A DNA stretch of 64,000 nt, taken from positions 25,029 to 89,028 of the forward strand of contig NASX01000014.1 of assembly GCA_002085155.1 (NCBI GenBank). The letters are read 5' to 3'. The notes under the pieces were generated by a model, which did not search any database, was not told where the DNA came from, and saw only the letters and a program-made list of their open reading frames with translations. The translations under genes and the position numbers were made by a program. This DNA is from Sorangiineae bacterium NIC37A_2. GTDB taxonomy: Bacteria; Myxococcota_A; Polyangia; Polyangiales; Polyangiaceae. This document shows, in pieces, positions 1 to 7,421 of the stretch. How positions within the stretch are numbered: position 1 is the stretch's first letter; each line of letters begins with the position of its first letter.

Positions 1-624
1 GAGGCCGTGCAGGATCGGTCCCTCCGGGAAGCCGACCGAGGCCGCAAACTCGGGATCCGCGTGGAGCGGGTTCAAGTCGCCGGAGAGGCGATAAAGGAGC
101 GCTTGTTCGGGCCCGATCGCTTCGGTGAGCTCGCTTCCGGGGGCGGTCGCGTCGGGAGCCTTGGGCGCGGGCCATTTCGGCGGCCGAGGTCCACCAAAGC
201 CGCCGGTGTCGCGGACGACCAGGGTCCATTCGGTCTCGAAGAGCAGCTGGTCGGAGCCGTCGAGCCAGGTCTCGGTCGTAAAGGCCACCTGAGAGAGGCG
301 CTTCAAATCGTAGATCCCCGACAGGCGTGCGATTGTCTTGAGCCGGCCGGCGTTCGGAATTTCTCCATGGAGCCGAATGACCTGAGAGAAGTGCACGACC
401 TGGCGCATGTCGGCCTTCGCTTTTTCGACTAAGGGGACCAGAGCCGGATAGGCGGGCACCACGGCAAAGGTCGGGAAGACCTTGGGGCCTCGTCCCTCAT
501 AGAGGTAGTCCAGCTCGTCCTTGCGAGCCCCGATTCCCAGGGCGTAGAGGACCGGCACTTTCCAGTCATACTCAAAGAAGAAGGGCTCGGTCTGGTAACC
601 GACGGCGGAGAGGTCCAGCGACAT
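1..624 (-). CDS. MaoC-like / hydratase-2 dehydratase, 3' end cut by the window edge
   Basis: Reading the minus strand from the ATG at 624 gives 208 codons with no stop before the window edge, so the C-terminus is missing. The protein starts MSLDLSAVGYQTEPFFFEYDWK and near its visible end carries YRLSGDLNPLHADPEFA, the signature of 2-enoyl-CoA hydratase 2 (MaoC/HSD17B4 type), with the catalytic Asp and His in the D-x-N-P-L-H stretch, followed by GFPEGPILHGL. These enzymes have an N-terminal non-catalytic and a C-terminal catalytic hot-dog fold; the break falls inside the second. Likely role: hydration of trans-2-enoyl-CoA in fatty acid or CoA-thioester metabolism. The family call is firm, the substrate unknown. 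It is transcribed divergently from scpA across 157 bp. Confidence 0.85.
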   Translation of the reverse strand, partial: MSLDLSAVGYQTEPFFFEYDWKVPVLYALGIGARKDELDYLYEGRGPKVFPTFAVVPAYPALVPLVEKAKADMRQVVHFSQVIRLHGEIPNAGRLKTIARLSGIYDLKRLSQVAFTTETWLDGSDQLLFETEWTLVVRDTGGFGGPRPPKWPAPKAPDATAPGSELTEAIGPEQALLYRLSGDLNPLHADPEFAASVGFPEGPILHGL

Positions 625-781
625 GGGCGCGGGATCTAGGACAGAATGCCGGCTCGGGACAGCCCAGGATTTTTCGGGATGGACGTTCTGATGGGCGCAA
701 CTAGTCTCGGCGGACCCTCGGGGTCACCGGCGGGTCCGTCCGGACCCAGGGAGCGGGGGGTTTGAGCCCGAAGAGTCAAGG

Positions 782-2035
782 ATGCGCCGAAAGCCCGTTG
801 TCGCCGAATCGCCGCCCAAGGAGCCCGAGGGGGCCGAGAAGTCTGGGAGCGAGGGGGCATCGCCCCCAGCGGCCGGCGTTTATCATGTGAAGCTGCCCTC
901 TTTCGAGGGGCCGCTCGACCTGCTCTTGCACCTGGTCCAGGAGCATGAGCTCGACATTTTCGACATCCCGATCGCTTTTCTGAGCAAGAAGTACGTGGAG
1001 TACATCACGCTCATGGAGGAGCTGAACATCGACGTCGCGAGCGAATACCTCGTGATGGCGGCGACGCTCGCACACATCAAGAGCAAGATGCTCTTGCCGA
1101 CACCTCCCTCCGGTCAGGATGATGATCCCGCCGAAGAGCTCGATCCGCGAGCGGAGCTGGTCAGGCGTTTGCTCGAGTATCAGAAATACCGTCAGGCGGC
1201 TGAGGAGCTAGGTTCGTCGGCGGTCCTCGGTCGCGACGTCTTCGCGCGCGGCACGACGGCACCCGAGGCCGACGGTCCGGCGCCGCTGATGAAATACAGC
1301 GTTTTCAAGCTGTTCGACGCTTTCCAGAAGCTCCTCACGCGCGTCCAGCAGACCGCTGAGCACACCATCGACGTTGATCGGATCTCGATCTCGGAGCGAA
1401 TCCTCCAGCTCACCGATCGACTCAAGGGTAAAGGCATTGTTCCCTTCGACGCCCTCTTCGAAGAAGCTGTCACACGCTCCGACCTCGTGGTGACATTCCT
1501 CGCGCTGCTCGAGATGACGCGCCTGCGCATGCTCATGGTGCATCAGGAGGGACCCCTCGCTCCCATCGAGGTGGAGCTCACGCTGACGGACGATCAAGAG
1601 ACTGTGCTTCGGAACGCGACGACCGATCCCCTCGCCGAGCTCTCGCGAGGCGACGTGGAGAACGCAATCCGCGAGCAGGACGCGGAGCGCGAAGAGGAGC
1701 TCGGCCGCGAGCAGGACGCGGAGCGCGAAGAGGAGCTCGGCCGCGAGCAGGACGCGGAGCGCGAAGAGGAGCTGGAGCGAGAGCTTGGGCTTCCGCCAGA
1801 AATGACAGACGAGCCCCAGCTAGAAGCGGACGAATCAGAGCCAGAGCGCGAGCAAGAGGCGGAAGACGAGCCGCAGTTCGGGCGCGAGCCGGACGCAGAG
1901 CCCGAGCAAGAGGCGAAGTTAGAACGCGAACCGCATGCAGAGCGCGAACAAGACGCGGAAGACGAGCCGGAGTTCGGGCGAAAACCGGATGCAGAGCGCG
2001 AGCAAGACGCGGAACGAACGACAGACGTCGAGTAA
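782..2035 (+). CDS. scpA: Segregation and condensation protein A (kleisin) with acidic repeat tail
   Basis: ScpA is the kleisin subunit that bridges the SMC heads and binds ScpB. The N-terminal part after about residue 35 has the typical FEGPLDLLLHLVQEHELDIF start of ScpA, then the EYLVMAATLAHIKSKMLLP helix, and the C-terminal winged-helix part lies around residues 175-275. A usual ScpA has about 250-280 residues. This one has 417 because of a tail after about residue 290 made almost wholly of E, D, R, Q and A, including three copies of a 12-residue unit. scpB follows 15 bp downstream, as is usual. The start at 782 is the only ATG before the conserved domain; AAG/GAG-rich sequence lies just upstream. 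The tail is probably disordered and its role is unknown. Confidence 0.95.
   Translation: MRRKPVVAESPPKEPEGAEKSGSEGASPPAAGVYHVKLPSFEGPLDLLLHLVQEHELDIFDIPIAFLSKKYVEYITLMEELNIDVASEYLVMAATLAHIKSKMLLPTPPSGQDDDPAEELDPRAELVRRLLEYQKYRQAAEELGSSAVLGRDVFARGTTAPEADGPAPLMKYSVFKLFDAFQKLLTRVQQTAEHTIDVDRISISERILQLTDRLKGKGIVPFDALFEEAVTRSDLVVTFLALLEMTRLRMLMVHQEGPLAPIEVELTLTDDQETVLRNATTDPLAELSRGDVENAIREQDAEREEELGREQDAEREEELGREQDAEREEELERELGLPPEMTDEPQLEADESEPEREQEAEDEPQFGREPDAEPEQEAKLEREPHAEREQDAEDEPEFGRKPDAEREQDAERTTDVE
1670..1777 (+). repeat. Three 36-bp in-frame tandem repeats in scpA
   Basis: Units at 1670-1705, 1706-1741 and 1742-1777 each encode REQDAEREEELG or a close variant. The first two are identical and the third differs only in its last four bases. 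Further degenerate copies of the same E/D/Q/R pattern continue to the scpA stop. The unit is a multiple of three, so copy-number change would lengthen or shorten the tail without a frameshift. Confidence 0.95.
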
Positions 2036-2050
2036 TTGAGATTCACGATC

Positions 2051-3673
2051 ATGGCGAGAAAACAGCGAGTGACCTCTGCGCAGGGCAAAAAGAGCCCCGC
2101 CCGTCGATCGCCCCGAGCTCAAGGTGCCGGGAGTGCCTCGAGTGTCGATGCGGCGTCCGAGACTGCTGCCGAAGGGTCGAGTGAGGACCAAGGGGCCGAG
2201 GCCCCGGTCGAGGAGTCTGGTGAAGACCAGTCCGTCTCTGAGGAGGCGATTGTCGAGAGCGACTCGGCAAGTGAGGCGGACGCCGCCGGCCTGGCGGAGA
2301 ACTCGGCCGAGGATGATGGAGCTTTTGGGGCGGAGGCGTCCGCTCTGGAGCAGTCCGACGAGGCCGAACATTCCTCCGAGAGCGGTCCCGACGCCGCGCC
2401 GGCGCCCGGCTTGGTGGAGTCGGAGGAGGAACTCGACGCTATGGGCGCGAGCGAATCCCATGCCAGCGATGAAGCGGACCCGCCGCCCCAGAGCGGGAGC
2501 ACGTCGGTGCCACCGCCTGGCAGCGGAGCGCATTTCGACGTCCCGAGTGAAGGAGAAGACGACGGGTACGAGAGCGAGTTCAGTGGTGGATCCTCGATTG
2601 TAGGGTTTGATGGTGAGGGGCTCGAGGAAGACGAAGCGCCCGCCGAAGACACAGAGCAGTTCCTCAAAGGACTGGTCGAAGCGATCTTGTTTGTGGCTGA
2701 CAAGCCCATGAGCGCCCGCGAGGTTGCTCGGACCGCTCAGATCGATCGCGCTCGGGCCGAAGAGCTCATCAAGGAGCTCGTTCAGGAGACGAGAGGGCGC
2801 GGCGTCCGCTTGGTTGCGGTCAGTGAGGGTTACGCCTTCCGAACCAACGCGGCCTATGCCGGCTACGTCCGCGGATTCTTGGCTCAGAAGCCGGTGCGCC
2901 TGAGCCGAGCCCAGCTGGAGACCCTTGCCATTGTCGCCTATCGCCAGCCGGTGACGCGACCGGAAATTGACGACGTCCGCGGCGTCGACTCCGGAGCAGT
3001 TCTCAAGACGCTGCTGGAGAGAGATCTGGTGCGTGTACTCGGGAAGAAGGACGAGCCGGGCCGACCGATGCTTTACGGAACGACTCCTGAGTTCCTCGAC
3101 TTGTTCAGCCTCAAGTCGCTTCGCGATTTGCCGACCCTCCGCGAGTTTACGGAGCTGACGGAAGAGTCACGGGAGAAATTCGAGGCAGAGCTGGGCGAAG
3201 CTGCGCCGCTGGGACCGATTTTGCTGGACGAGGAAGTGCGCGAGTCCGTGGTCGTGGAGACGGGGCCGGGCGCAGAAGACGTCGTGCCGGAGTCGGGGGA
3301 GCCGAAAGAAGAGTCGCCCGAGGAAGGCGGCGAAGCTTCGGAGGCTCAGGCGGACGAAGAGGATAGTGAGCGCAAGGACGAACTCGCCGCTGCTGACGAG
3401 TCGGACGAAGAGGACTCGGACGACGACGAGGACGACGAGGACGACGAGGACGAGGACTCGGACGACGAGGACGACGAGGACGGGTCGGATGACGAGGACT
3501 CGGACGACGAGGACGACGAGGACGACGAGGACGACGAGGACGACGAGGACGACGACGACGGGTCGGATGACGAGGACTCGGACGACTCGGACGACGAGGA
3601 CGACGAGGACGACGAGGACGACGAGGACGACGAGGACGACGAGGACGACGAGGACGACGAGGACGAGAAATAG
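2051..3673 (+). CDS. scpB: Segregation and condensation protein B with acidic N- and C-terminal extensions
   Basis: ScpB is the winged-helix partner of ScpA in the SMC-ScpAB condensin. The recognisable domain begins near residue 200 (FLKGLVEAILFVADKPMS) and includes the motif YRQPVTRPEIDDVRGVDSG and GRPMLYGTTPEFLDLF, ending around residue 370. A typical ScpB is about 180-220 residues; this one is 540. Roughly 200 residues of S/E/D/A-rich sequence precede the domain, and a tail of about 170 residues follows, ending in nearly pure Asp/Glu. The ATG at 2051 was chosen over an in-frame TTG at 2036, which directly follows the scpA stop. The two genes form an operon. Both extensions are probably disordered; function unknown. 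Confidence 0.93.
   Translation: MARKQRVTSAQGKKSPARRSPRAQGAGSASSVDAASETAAEGSSEDQGAEAPVEESGEDQSVSEEAIVESDSASEADAAGLAENSAEDDGAFGAEASALEQSDEAEHSSESGPDAAPAPGLVESEEELDAMGASESHASDEADPPPQSGSTSVPPPGSGAHFDVPSEGEDDGYESEFSGGSSIVGFDGEGLEEDEAPAEDTEQFLKGLVEAILFVADKPMSAREVARTAQIDRARAEELIKELVQETRGRGVRLVAVSEGYAFRTNAAYAGYVRGFLAQKPVRLSRAQLETLAIVAYRQPVTRPEIDDVRGVDSGAVLKTLLERDLVRVLGKKDEPGRPMLYGTTPEFLDLFSLKSLRDLPTLREFTELTEESREKFEAELGEAAPLGPILLDEEVRESVVVETGPGAEDVVPESGEPKEESPEEGGEASEAQADEEDSERKDELAAADESDEEDSDDDEDDEDDEDEDSDDEDDEDGSDDEDSDDEDDEDDEDDEDDEDDDDGSDDEDSDDSDDEDDEDDEDDEDDEDDEDDEDDEDEK
3412..3670 (+). repeat. GAC/GAG tandem repeat encoding the poly-Asp/Glu tail of ScpB
   Basis: About 260 bp consist almost entirely of repeats of gacgaggac with interspersed tcg and ggg codons, giving D/E runs broken by S or G. 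The array ends just before the scpB TAG at 3671-3673. Because the period is 9 bp the frame is preserved on slippage. The same composition gives long spurious open frames on both strands here. Confidence 0.93.
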
Positions 3674-3751
3674 TCCTGCAGTCCCCGAAATCGCTCCTGT
3701 GAGCCAGATCGCGGCTCAACGCTCGAACGCAGCGTCCGAGAGAGTCCGGCC

Positions 3752-5173
3752 ATGGCTCGCCGGAGTTCGGCTCTCGTCCTTCTGTCTTTGATTTTTCTCG
3801 GCTGTGCGCTGAGCTCGCGAGAGCCCGGCCTGACCGTAGGCTGGGAAGATGATGGCCTGTTTGCCCCTCGGATCGGTTCCCTGGAGCTCTTTGGGATATC
3901 GGGTCTCGAGGCGGAAGATGTCTGGCTCGTTCAGGGAAAGCTGAATCAAAAAGCGTTGGCGGGGGTCTTCGCTCGGAATCCCGCTGAGTCCGTCGTGAAG
4001 CGGCGGGTGCCCGCCTTCGTGCGGGTCTTCGAGGAAGAGATTCTGGTGCGGCCGACGGTGCGACTCGAGGCGGCCGAGCTCTATTCGGTGGTGGCGCTGG
4101 GCACGGGGCTTTTGACCGTGGTCGAGACGCGCGGAGATCAGGGGCGGATCCTGTCGAGACTGGGCAGTGCGGGACTCCCGCGCAATGGCGTTGCGACCTA
4201 TTGCGTGATGGAACGCGGAGTGCCCCTGGAGGGCGCTTTGGAAGAACCTCTCGAGAGCGAGGATTGTGACGCGCCGCTCGGAGGCCGGATCCGCGTTCAT
4301 CGCGGCGTAGGAACGCAGAGAATTTTCTCTGACTCCTGCGTGCAGTTTGAGCTCATGGGCGGAGAAGAAGACTACTTCTTGCCACCGCGAAAGGTCTTCG
4401 GCGTGGAGCTCGATCCAGCTCCGATTGCGCTCACCAGCCCGGAGAGCGCGGCGCTGAGTACGTTCGCCTGTGGAGAGGAGTCGTGTCTCGTGGTGCGTGG
4501 CTCCGTCTTGGAGTCAGTCGTCTCACCCGACCTGAGCTTCCTTGAGGCGCGCGCTCCGGGAAGAGTCTTGCGCGCCTTTGCTCAGAATGCGCCGCTTCGT
4601 TTGGGGCCTCTGGAGCCTGATCTCAACTACGCGACTGCTCTTGTGTTCGATTGGGCAGGGACGATCTTCGAGGTATCGAGCGTTCAGAGCGCCGGGCCCG
4701 GAGCGGCGGTTTTTGTGCTCAATGAGGTGCTCGCGAATCCCAGCGGCCCTGAGCCCCAACAGGAGTGGGTCGAAATCCTCAACGCGGGCAATGTCGCGGC
4801 GTCTTTATCGGGCTACCGTCTCAAGGACTCCGGTGGAGAGACGGTCCTGCCTGACGTTTTCCTGTCTCCAGGGGAGTTCGGAGTGGTGGTCCGTGCTGAT
4901 TGGAGCGCCGATCCGAGGGTGGACGCCGTCCCTGTGGCGACCGCGGTGCGCATCGTCGTGGACCAAATCGGGCGCGGAGGACTCCGCAATGATGGCGAGA
5001 TGTTAGAGTTGCTCGATCCAGACGGTCGCCTGGTCTCCTTGGTGCCGGCGATCGCGACCAAGCCGGGCAAGAGTGTCGCTCGCATCGATCCACTCGCACC
5101 TGACCTCCCGGAATCGTTCTCCTTGGAGGAGCCGACTCCGGGGAGCCCAAACCAAGAGGCTGTTCGGGACTGA
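3752..5173 (+). CDS. Lipoprotein with a C-terminal lamin-tail (LTD) domain
   Basis: The N-terminus MARRSSALVLLSLIFLGCA is a lipoprotein signal peptide with lipobox LGC-A, so the mature protein should be membrane-anchored, probably in the outer membrane. Residues about 330-450 form a lamin-tail-like domain: VFVLNEVLANPSG, then EWVEILNAG, LSGYRLKDSGG and LSPGEFGVVVRAD, ending with a GSPN motif typical of bacterial LTD proteins. The middle of the protein is not recognised. LTD domains in bacteria occur in secreted and surface proteins, often near nucleases or Ca-binding repeats; no enzymatic domain is seen here. It follows scpB by 78 bp on the same strand and converges with pmbA. Domain call good; function unknown. 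Confidence 0.8.
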   Translation: MARRSSALVLLSLIFLGCALSSREPGLTVGWEDDGLFAPRIGSLELFGISGLEAEDVWLVQGKLNQKALAGVFARNPAESVVKRRVPAFVRVFEEEILVRPTVRLEAAELYSVVALGTGLLTVVETRGDQGRILSRLGSAGLPRNGVATYCVMERGVPLEGALEEPLESEDCDAPLGGRIRVHRGVGTQRIFSDSCVQFELMGGEEDYFLPPRKVFGVELDPAPIALTSPESAALSTFACGEESCLVVRGSVLESVVSPDLSFLEARAPGRVLRAFAQNAPLRLGPLEPDLNYATALVFDWAGTIFEVSSVQSAGPGAAVFVLNEVLANPSGPEPQQEWVEILNAGNVAASLSGYRLKDSGGETVLPDVFLSPGEFGVVVRADWSADPRVDAVPVATAVRIVVDQIGRGGLRNDGEMLELLDPDGRLVSLVPAIATKPGKSVARIDPLAPDLPESFSLEEPTPGSPNQEAVRD

Positions 5174-5207
5174 CCACGGCGCGCCGCGCCCCCCGCCGAT
5201 CGCGCCG

Positions 5208-6566
5208 TCAGTTGCCGGAGATGGTCATCGAGCGGACCCGGAAAGTAGGCGCCGCTGTGCTCGACTTGAGATCGAGGTCCGAGCCGACACGGTCGATGCC
5301 GAGCAGCATCGTGTTCAAGTTCGAGGAGATGGTCACCTCGCTCACAGGGAATTGAATCTTTCCATTTTCGATCCAGAACCCGCCGGCACCCCGGGAGAAA
5401 TCTCCCGTGCTCGCGTTGAATCCAAAGCCCATCATCTCCGTCACGAGCAAACCGCGCTCGGTCTCGGCGATGATGCTCTCCGGCGTGGAGGTCCCCGGCA
5501 ACATGATGAAGTTCGAAGTAGAGGCCGAGATCGAGCCTCCCGAGCGCGACGCGCTCGCGGTGGAGGTGAGGGCGAGTTTCCGCGCCGAGTAGCAGTCGAG
5601 CAGGTATTGCTTGAGTTCGCCGCTGTCCACGACCACGTTCTTTCGGCTCAAGAGGCCCTCGCCGTCGAAAGCCCGCGAGCCGGGGCCGCGAGGAATGAGC
5701 GGATCGTCGACAATGGTCACGAGGGGACTTGCGACGGGGGTTCCGATTCTTCCGAGCAGATAGCTCACCTTTCGGAAAAGTGAGCCACCTAAGATGGTTC
5801 CGGCGAAGGATCCGAGGATGCTGCGAGCCGAGTCAGGGTCGAAGATCACGCTGGCTTCGGTAGTGTCGACCTTGCGTGCGCCGAGCTTTCGGAGGGTCCT
5901 GCGAGCGGCTTCTTCGCCGACGAATTGCACCTCTTCGAGATCCGAGAAATGGCGCTTGCCGGTCCAATAATAGCCCCGACGATTCTTGCCGCCCGTGTCG
6001 GTGGCGACGGGGACGACGGAAAGTGAAGCGTAAGAGCCCGAGCTCGTTCCCTCGAAGCCGCTTGAAAAGACCAGGGCCCGGGTGGCGGAGCTGCGCCCAA
6101 AGGAGCCACCCTCGCTCAGGGTAATGCGTGGGTCGTAGGCGAGCGCGACAGCTTCCGCGCGAGTCGCGAGGTCGAGGGCCTGGGCTGCGTCGATGTTCGC
6201 GACTTGTTCATCGAGCAGATCGAGGTCGGGATAGGGCGGTTTGGACAGCAGCTCGGCGGGGGCGGGGCCAGCCGCGCTGTCGGGCTCCGAGAGCTCCGAG
6301 AGCTCCAAGGCGTCACGCACGAGGACCGCGATGCCCGCTTCGCTGAGGTCACTCGTGGAGGTCACGGCCACGCGCCCGTCGCGCAGGACGCGCAGGGACG
6401 CCCCCCGCTGTCCCGCTTCTTCTACTAGCTCGGGCTTGCCGAGCCGGACGCGTACGCTCAAATCCCAGCTTTGCCCCAGGGTGACCTCGGCTACATCGGC
6501 CCCTTCCATAGCGCGTCTCACGATTTGCCGGCCGAGTGACAAGAGCTGATCGGAATCGTCTCGCAT
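5208..6566 (-). CDS. pmbA: TldD/PmbA-family metalloprotease-like protein (PmbA/TldE)
   Basis: At 452 residues the length fits PmbA/TldE, the partner that forms a heterodimeric protease with zinc-bearing TldD. Supporting segments are the N-terminal VRVRLGKPELVEEAGQRGAS, the central sequence ending RNVVVDSGELKQYLLDCYSAR, and the C-terminal TERGLLVTEMMGFGFNAST followed by the GFWIENGKIQFPVSEVTI block characteristic of this family. The HExxxH zinc site of TldD is absent, which points to the PmbA side. No TldD gene lies in the window. The start is supported by AGGAGA six bases before the ATG. It is divergent from larB with only 30 bp between the starts. In other bacteria the pair matures modified peptides. 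Confidence 0.88.
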   Translation of the reverse strand: MRDDSDQLLSLGRQIVRRAMEGADVAEVTLGQSWDLSVRVRLGKPELVEEAGQRGASLRVLRDGRVAVTSTSDLSEAGIAVLVRDALELSELSEPDSAAGPAPAELLSKPPYPDLDLLDEQVANIDAAQALDLATRAEAVALAYDPRITLSEGGSFGRSSATRALVFSSGFEGTSSGSYASLSVVPVATDTGGKNRRGYYWTGKRHFSDLEEVQFVGEEAARRTLRKLGARKVDTTEASVIFDPDSARSILGSFAGTILGGSLFRKVSYLLGRIGTPVASPLVTIVDDPLIPRGPGSRAFDGEGLLSRKNVVVDSGELKQYLLDCYSARKLALTSTASASRSGGSISASTSNFIMLPGTSTPESIIAETERGLLVTEMMGFGFNASTGDFSRGAGGFWIENGKIQFPVSEVTISSNLNTMLLGIDRVGSDLDLKSSTAAPTFRVRSMTISGN

Positions 6567-6596
6567 GGTTCTCCTCTTAGGTGTCGTAGGCTATGA

Positions 6597-7421
6597 ATGG
6601 TCTCGATGCACGGGGCTCATGCCAATCCTGAACAGATTCGGCGTCTGCTCGAGCGTGTGCGAGAAGGTGAGCTGGACGTCGAGACGGCTCTCGCCGCTCT
6701 CGGACCCGATCGGGAGCTGGACCTGGGAGCTGTTCGCCTCGACTTGACCCGAGCCCAAAGGACCGGGACGGCTGAGGTCATTTGGGGCGAAGGGAAGACA
6801 TTGGCCGAGCTCGAGGCCATTTTGGACGCGCTCGAGAAACGCGCGCTTCCGATCTTGGCGACTCGCATCGACGCGGACAAGGGGGCGGCGCTCACGGCGA
6901 ACCGACCTGAGCTTGTGTACGAAGCGGATTGCCGCATCGTGCGCTCGCGAAATCTCCCCGAGGCGCGGACCCTGGGCGCACCGGTTCTCGTCACTGCGGG
7001 CACGAGCGACGGACCTGTCGCGCGGGAAGCCTATTGGACTCTTCGCACCTACGGCTGGGAAGCGGAGTTGGTGAGCGATGTGGGAGTGGCGGGAATTCAT
7101 CGCCTCTTTCGCCGCCTCGAGCGCCTCCAGCAGGCGCCCGTGCTCATCGTGTGCGCCGGGATGGAAGGAGCTCTCGCTTCTGTGATCGCAGGGCTCGTTT
7201 CTCGGCCGGTCATCGCGGTACCGACCTCCGTCGGGTACGGGGCGGCGTTCTCAGGCATCGCGGCGCTGCTCGGCATGCTCACGGCCTGCGCTTCGGGCAT
7301 CACAGTGTGCAACATCGACAATGGCTTTGGCGCCGCCATGGCGGCCCTGCGCATCCTAGGGCTCGCGGACCCACCGAGGACGACGGCGAGCGCCGCCGAG
7401 GACACGAGAGACGAAGCATGA
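6597..7421 (+). CDS. larB: LarB, nickel pincer cofactor biosynthesis (pyridinium carboxylase/hydrolase)
   Basis: The C-terminal two thirds resemble AIR carboxylase (PurE): VLVTAGTSDGPVAREA, then GVAGIHRLFRRLERL, VCAGMEGALASVIAGLV and PVIAVPTSVGYGAAFSGIAALLGML, a set found in LarB. LarB carboxylates nicotinate adenine dinucleotide and cleaves the phosphoanhydride to give the dicarboxylated mononucleotide precursor of the nickel pincer nucleotide. The N-terminal 90 residues hold a helical segment with the LDLTRAQRTGTAEVIWGEGKT motif seen in the family. It overlaps larC by 4 bp (ATGA), implying translational coupling. An alternative start lies at 6606. Confidence 0.93.
   Translation: MVSMHGAHANPEQIRRLLERVREGELDVETALAALGPDRELDLGAVRLDLTRAQRTGTAEVIWGEGKTLAELEAILDALEKRALPILATRIDADKGAALTANRPELVYEADCRIVRSRNLPEARTLGAPVLVTAGTSDGPVAREAYWTLRTYGWEAELVSDVGVAGIHRLFRRLERLQQAPVLIVCAGMEGALASVIAGLVSRPVIAVPTSVGYGAAFSGIAALLGMLTACASGITVCNIDNGFGAAMAALRILGLADPPRTTASAAEDTRDEA

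Noticed and set aside
3346..3791. Poly-Ser, poly-Arg/Pro and poly-Thr/Arg open frames over the ScpB tail
   Set aside because: They are shadows of the GAC/GAG repeat in other frames and on the other strand; the ScpB frame carries the conserved domain.
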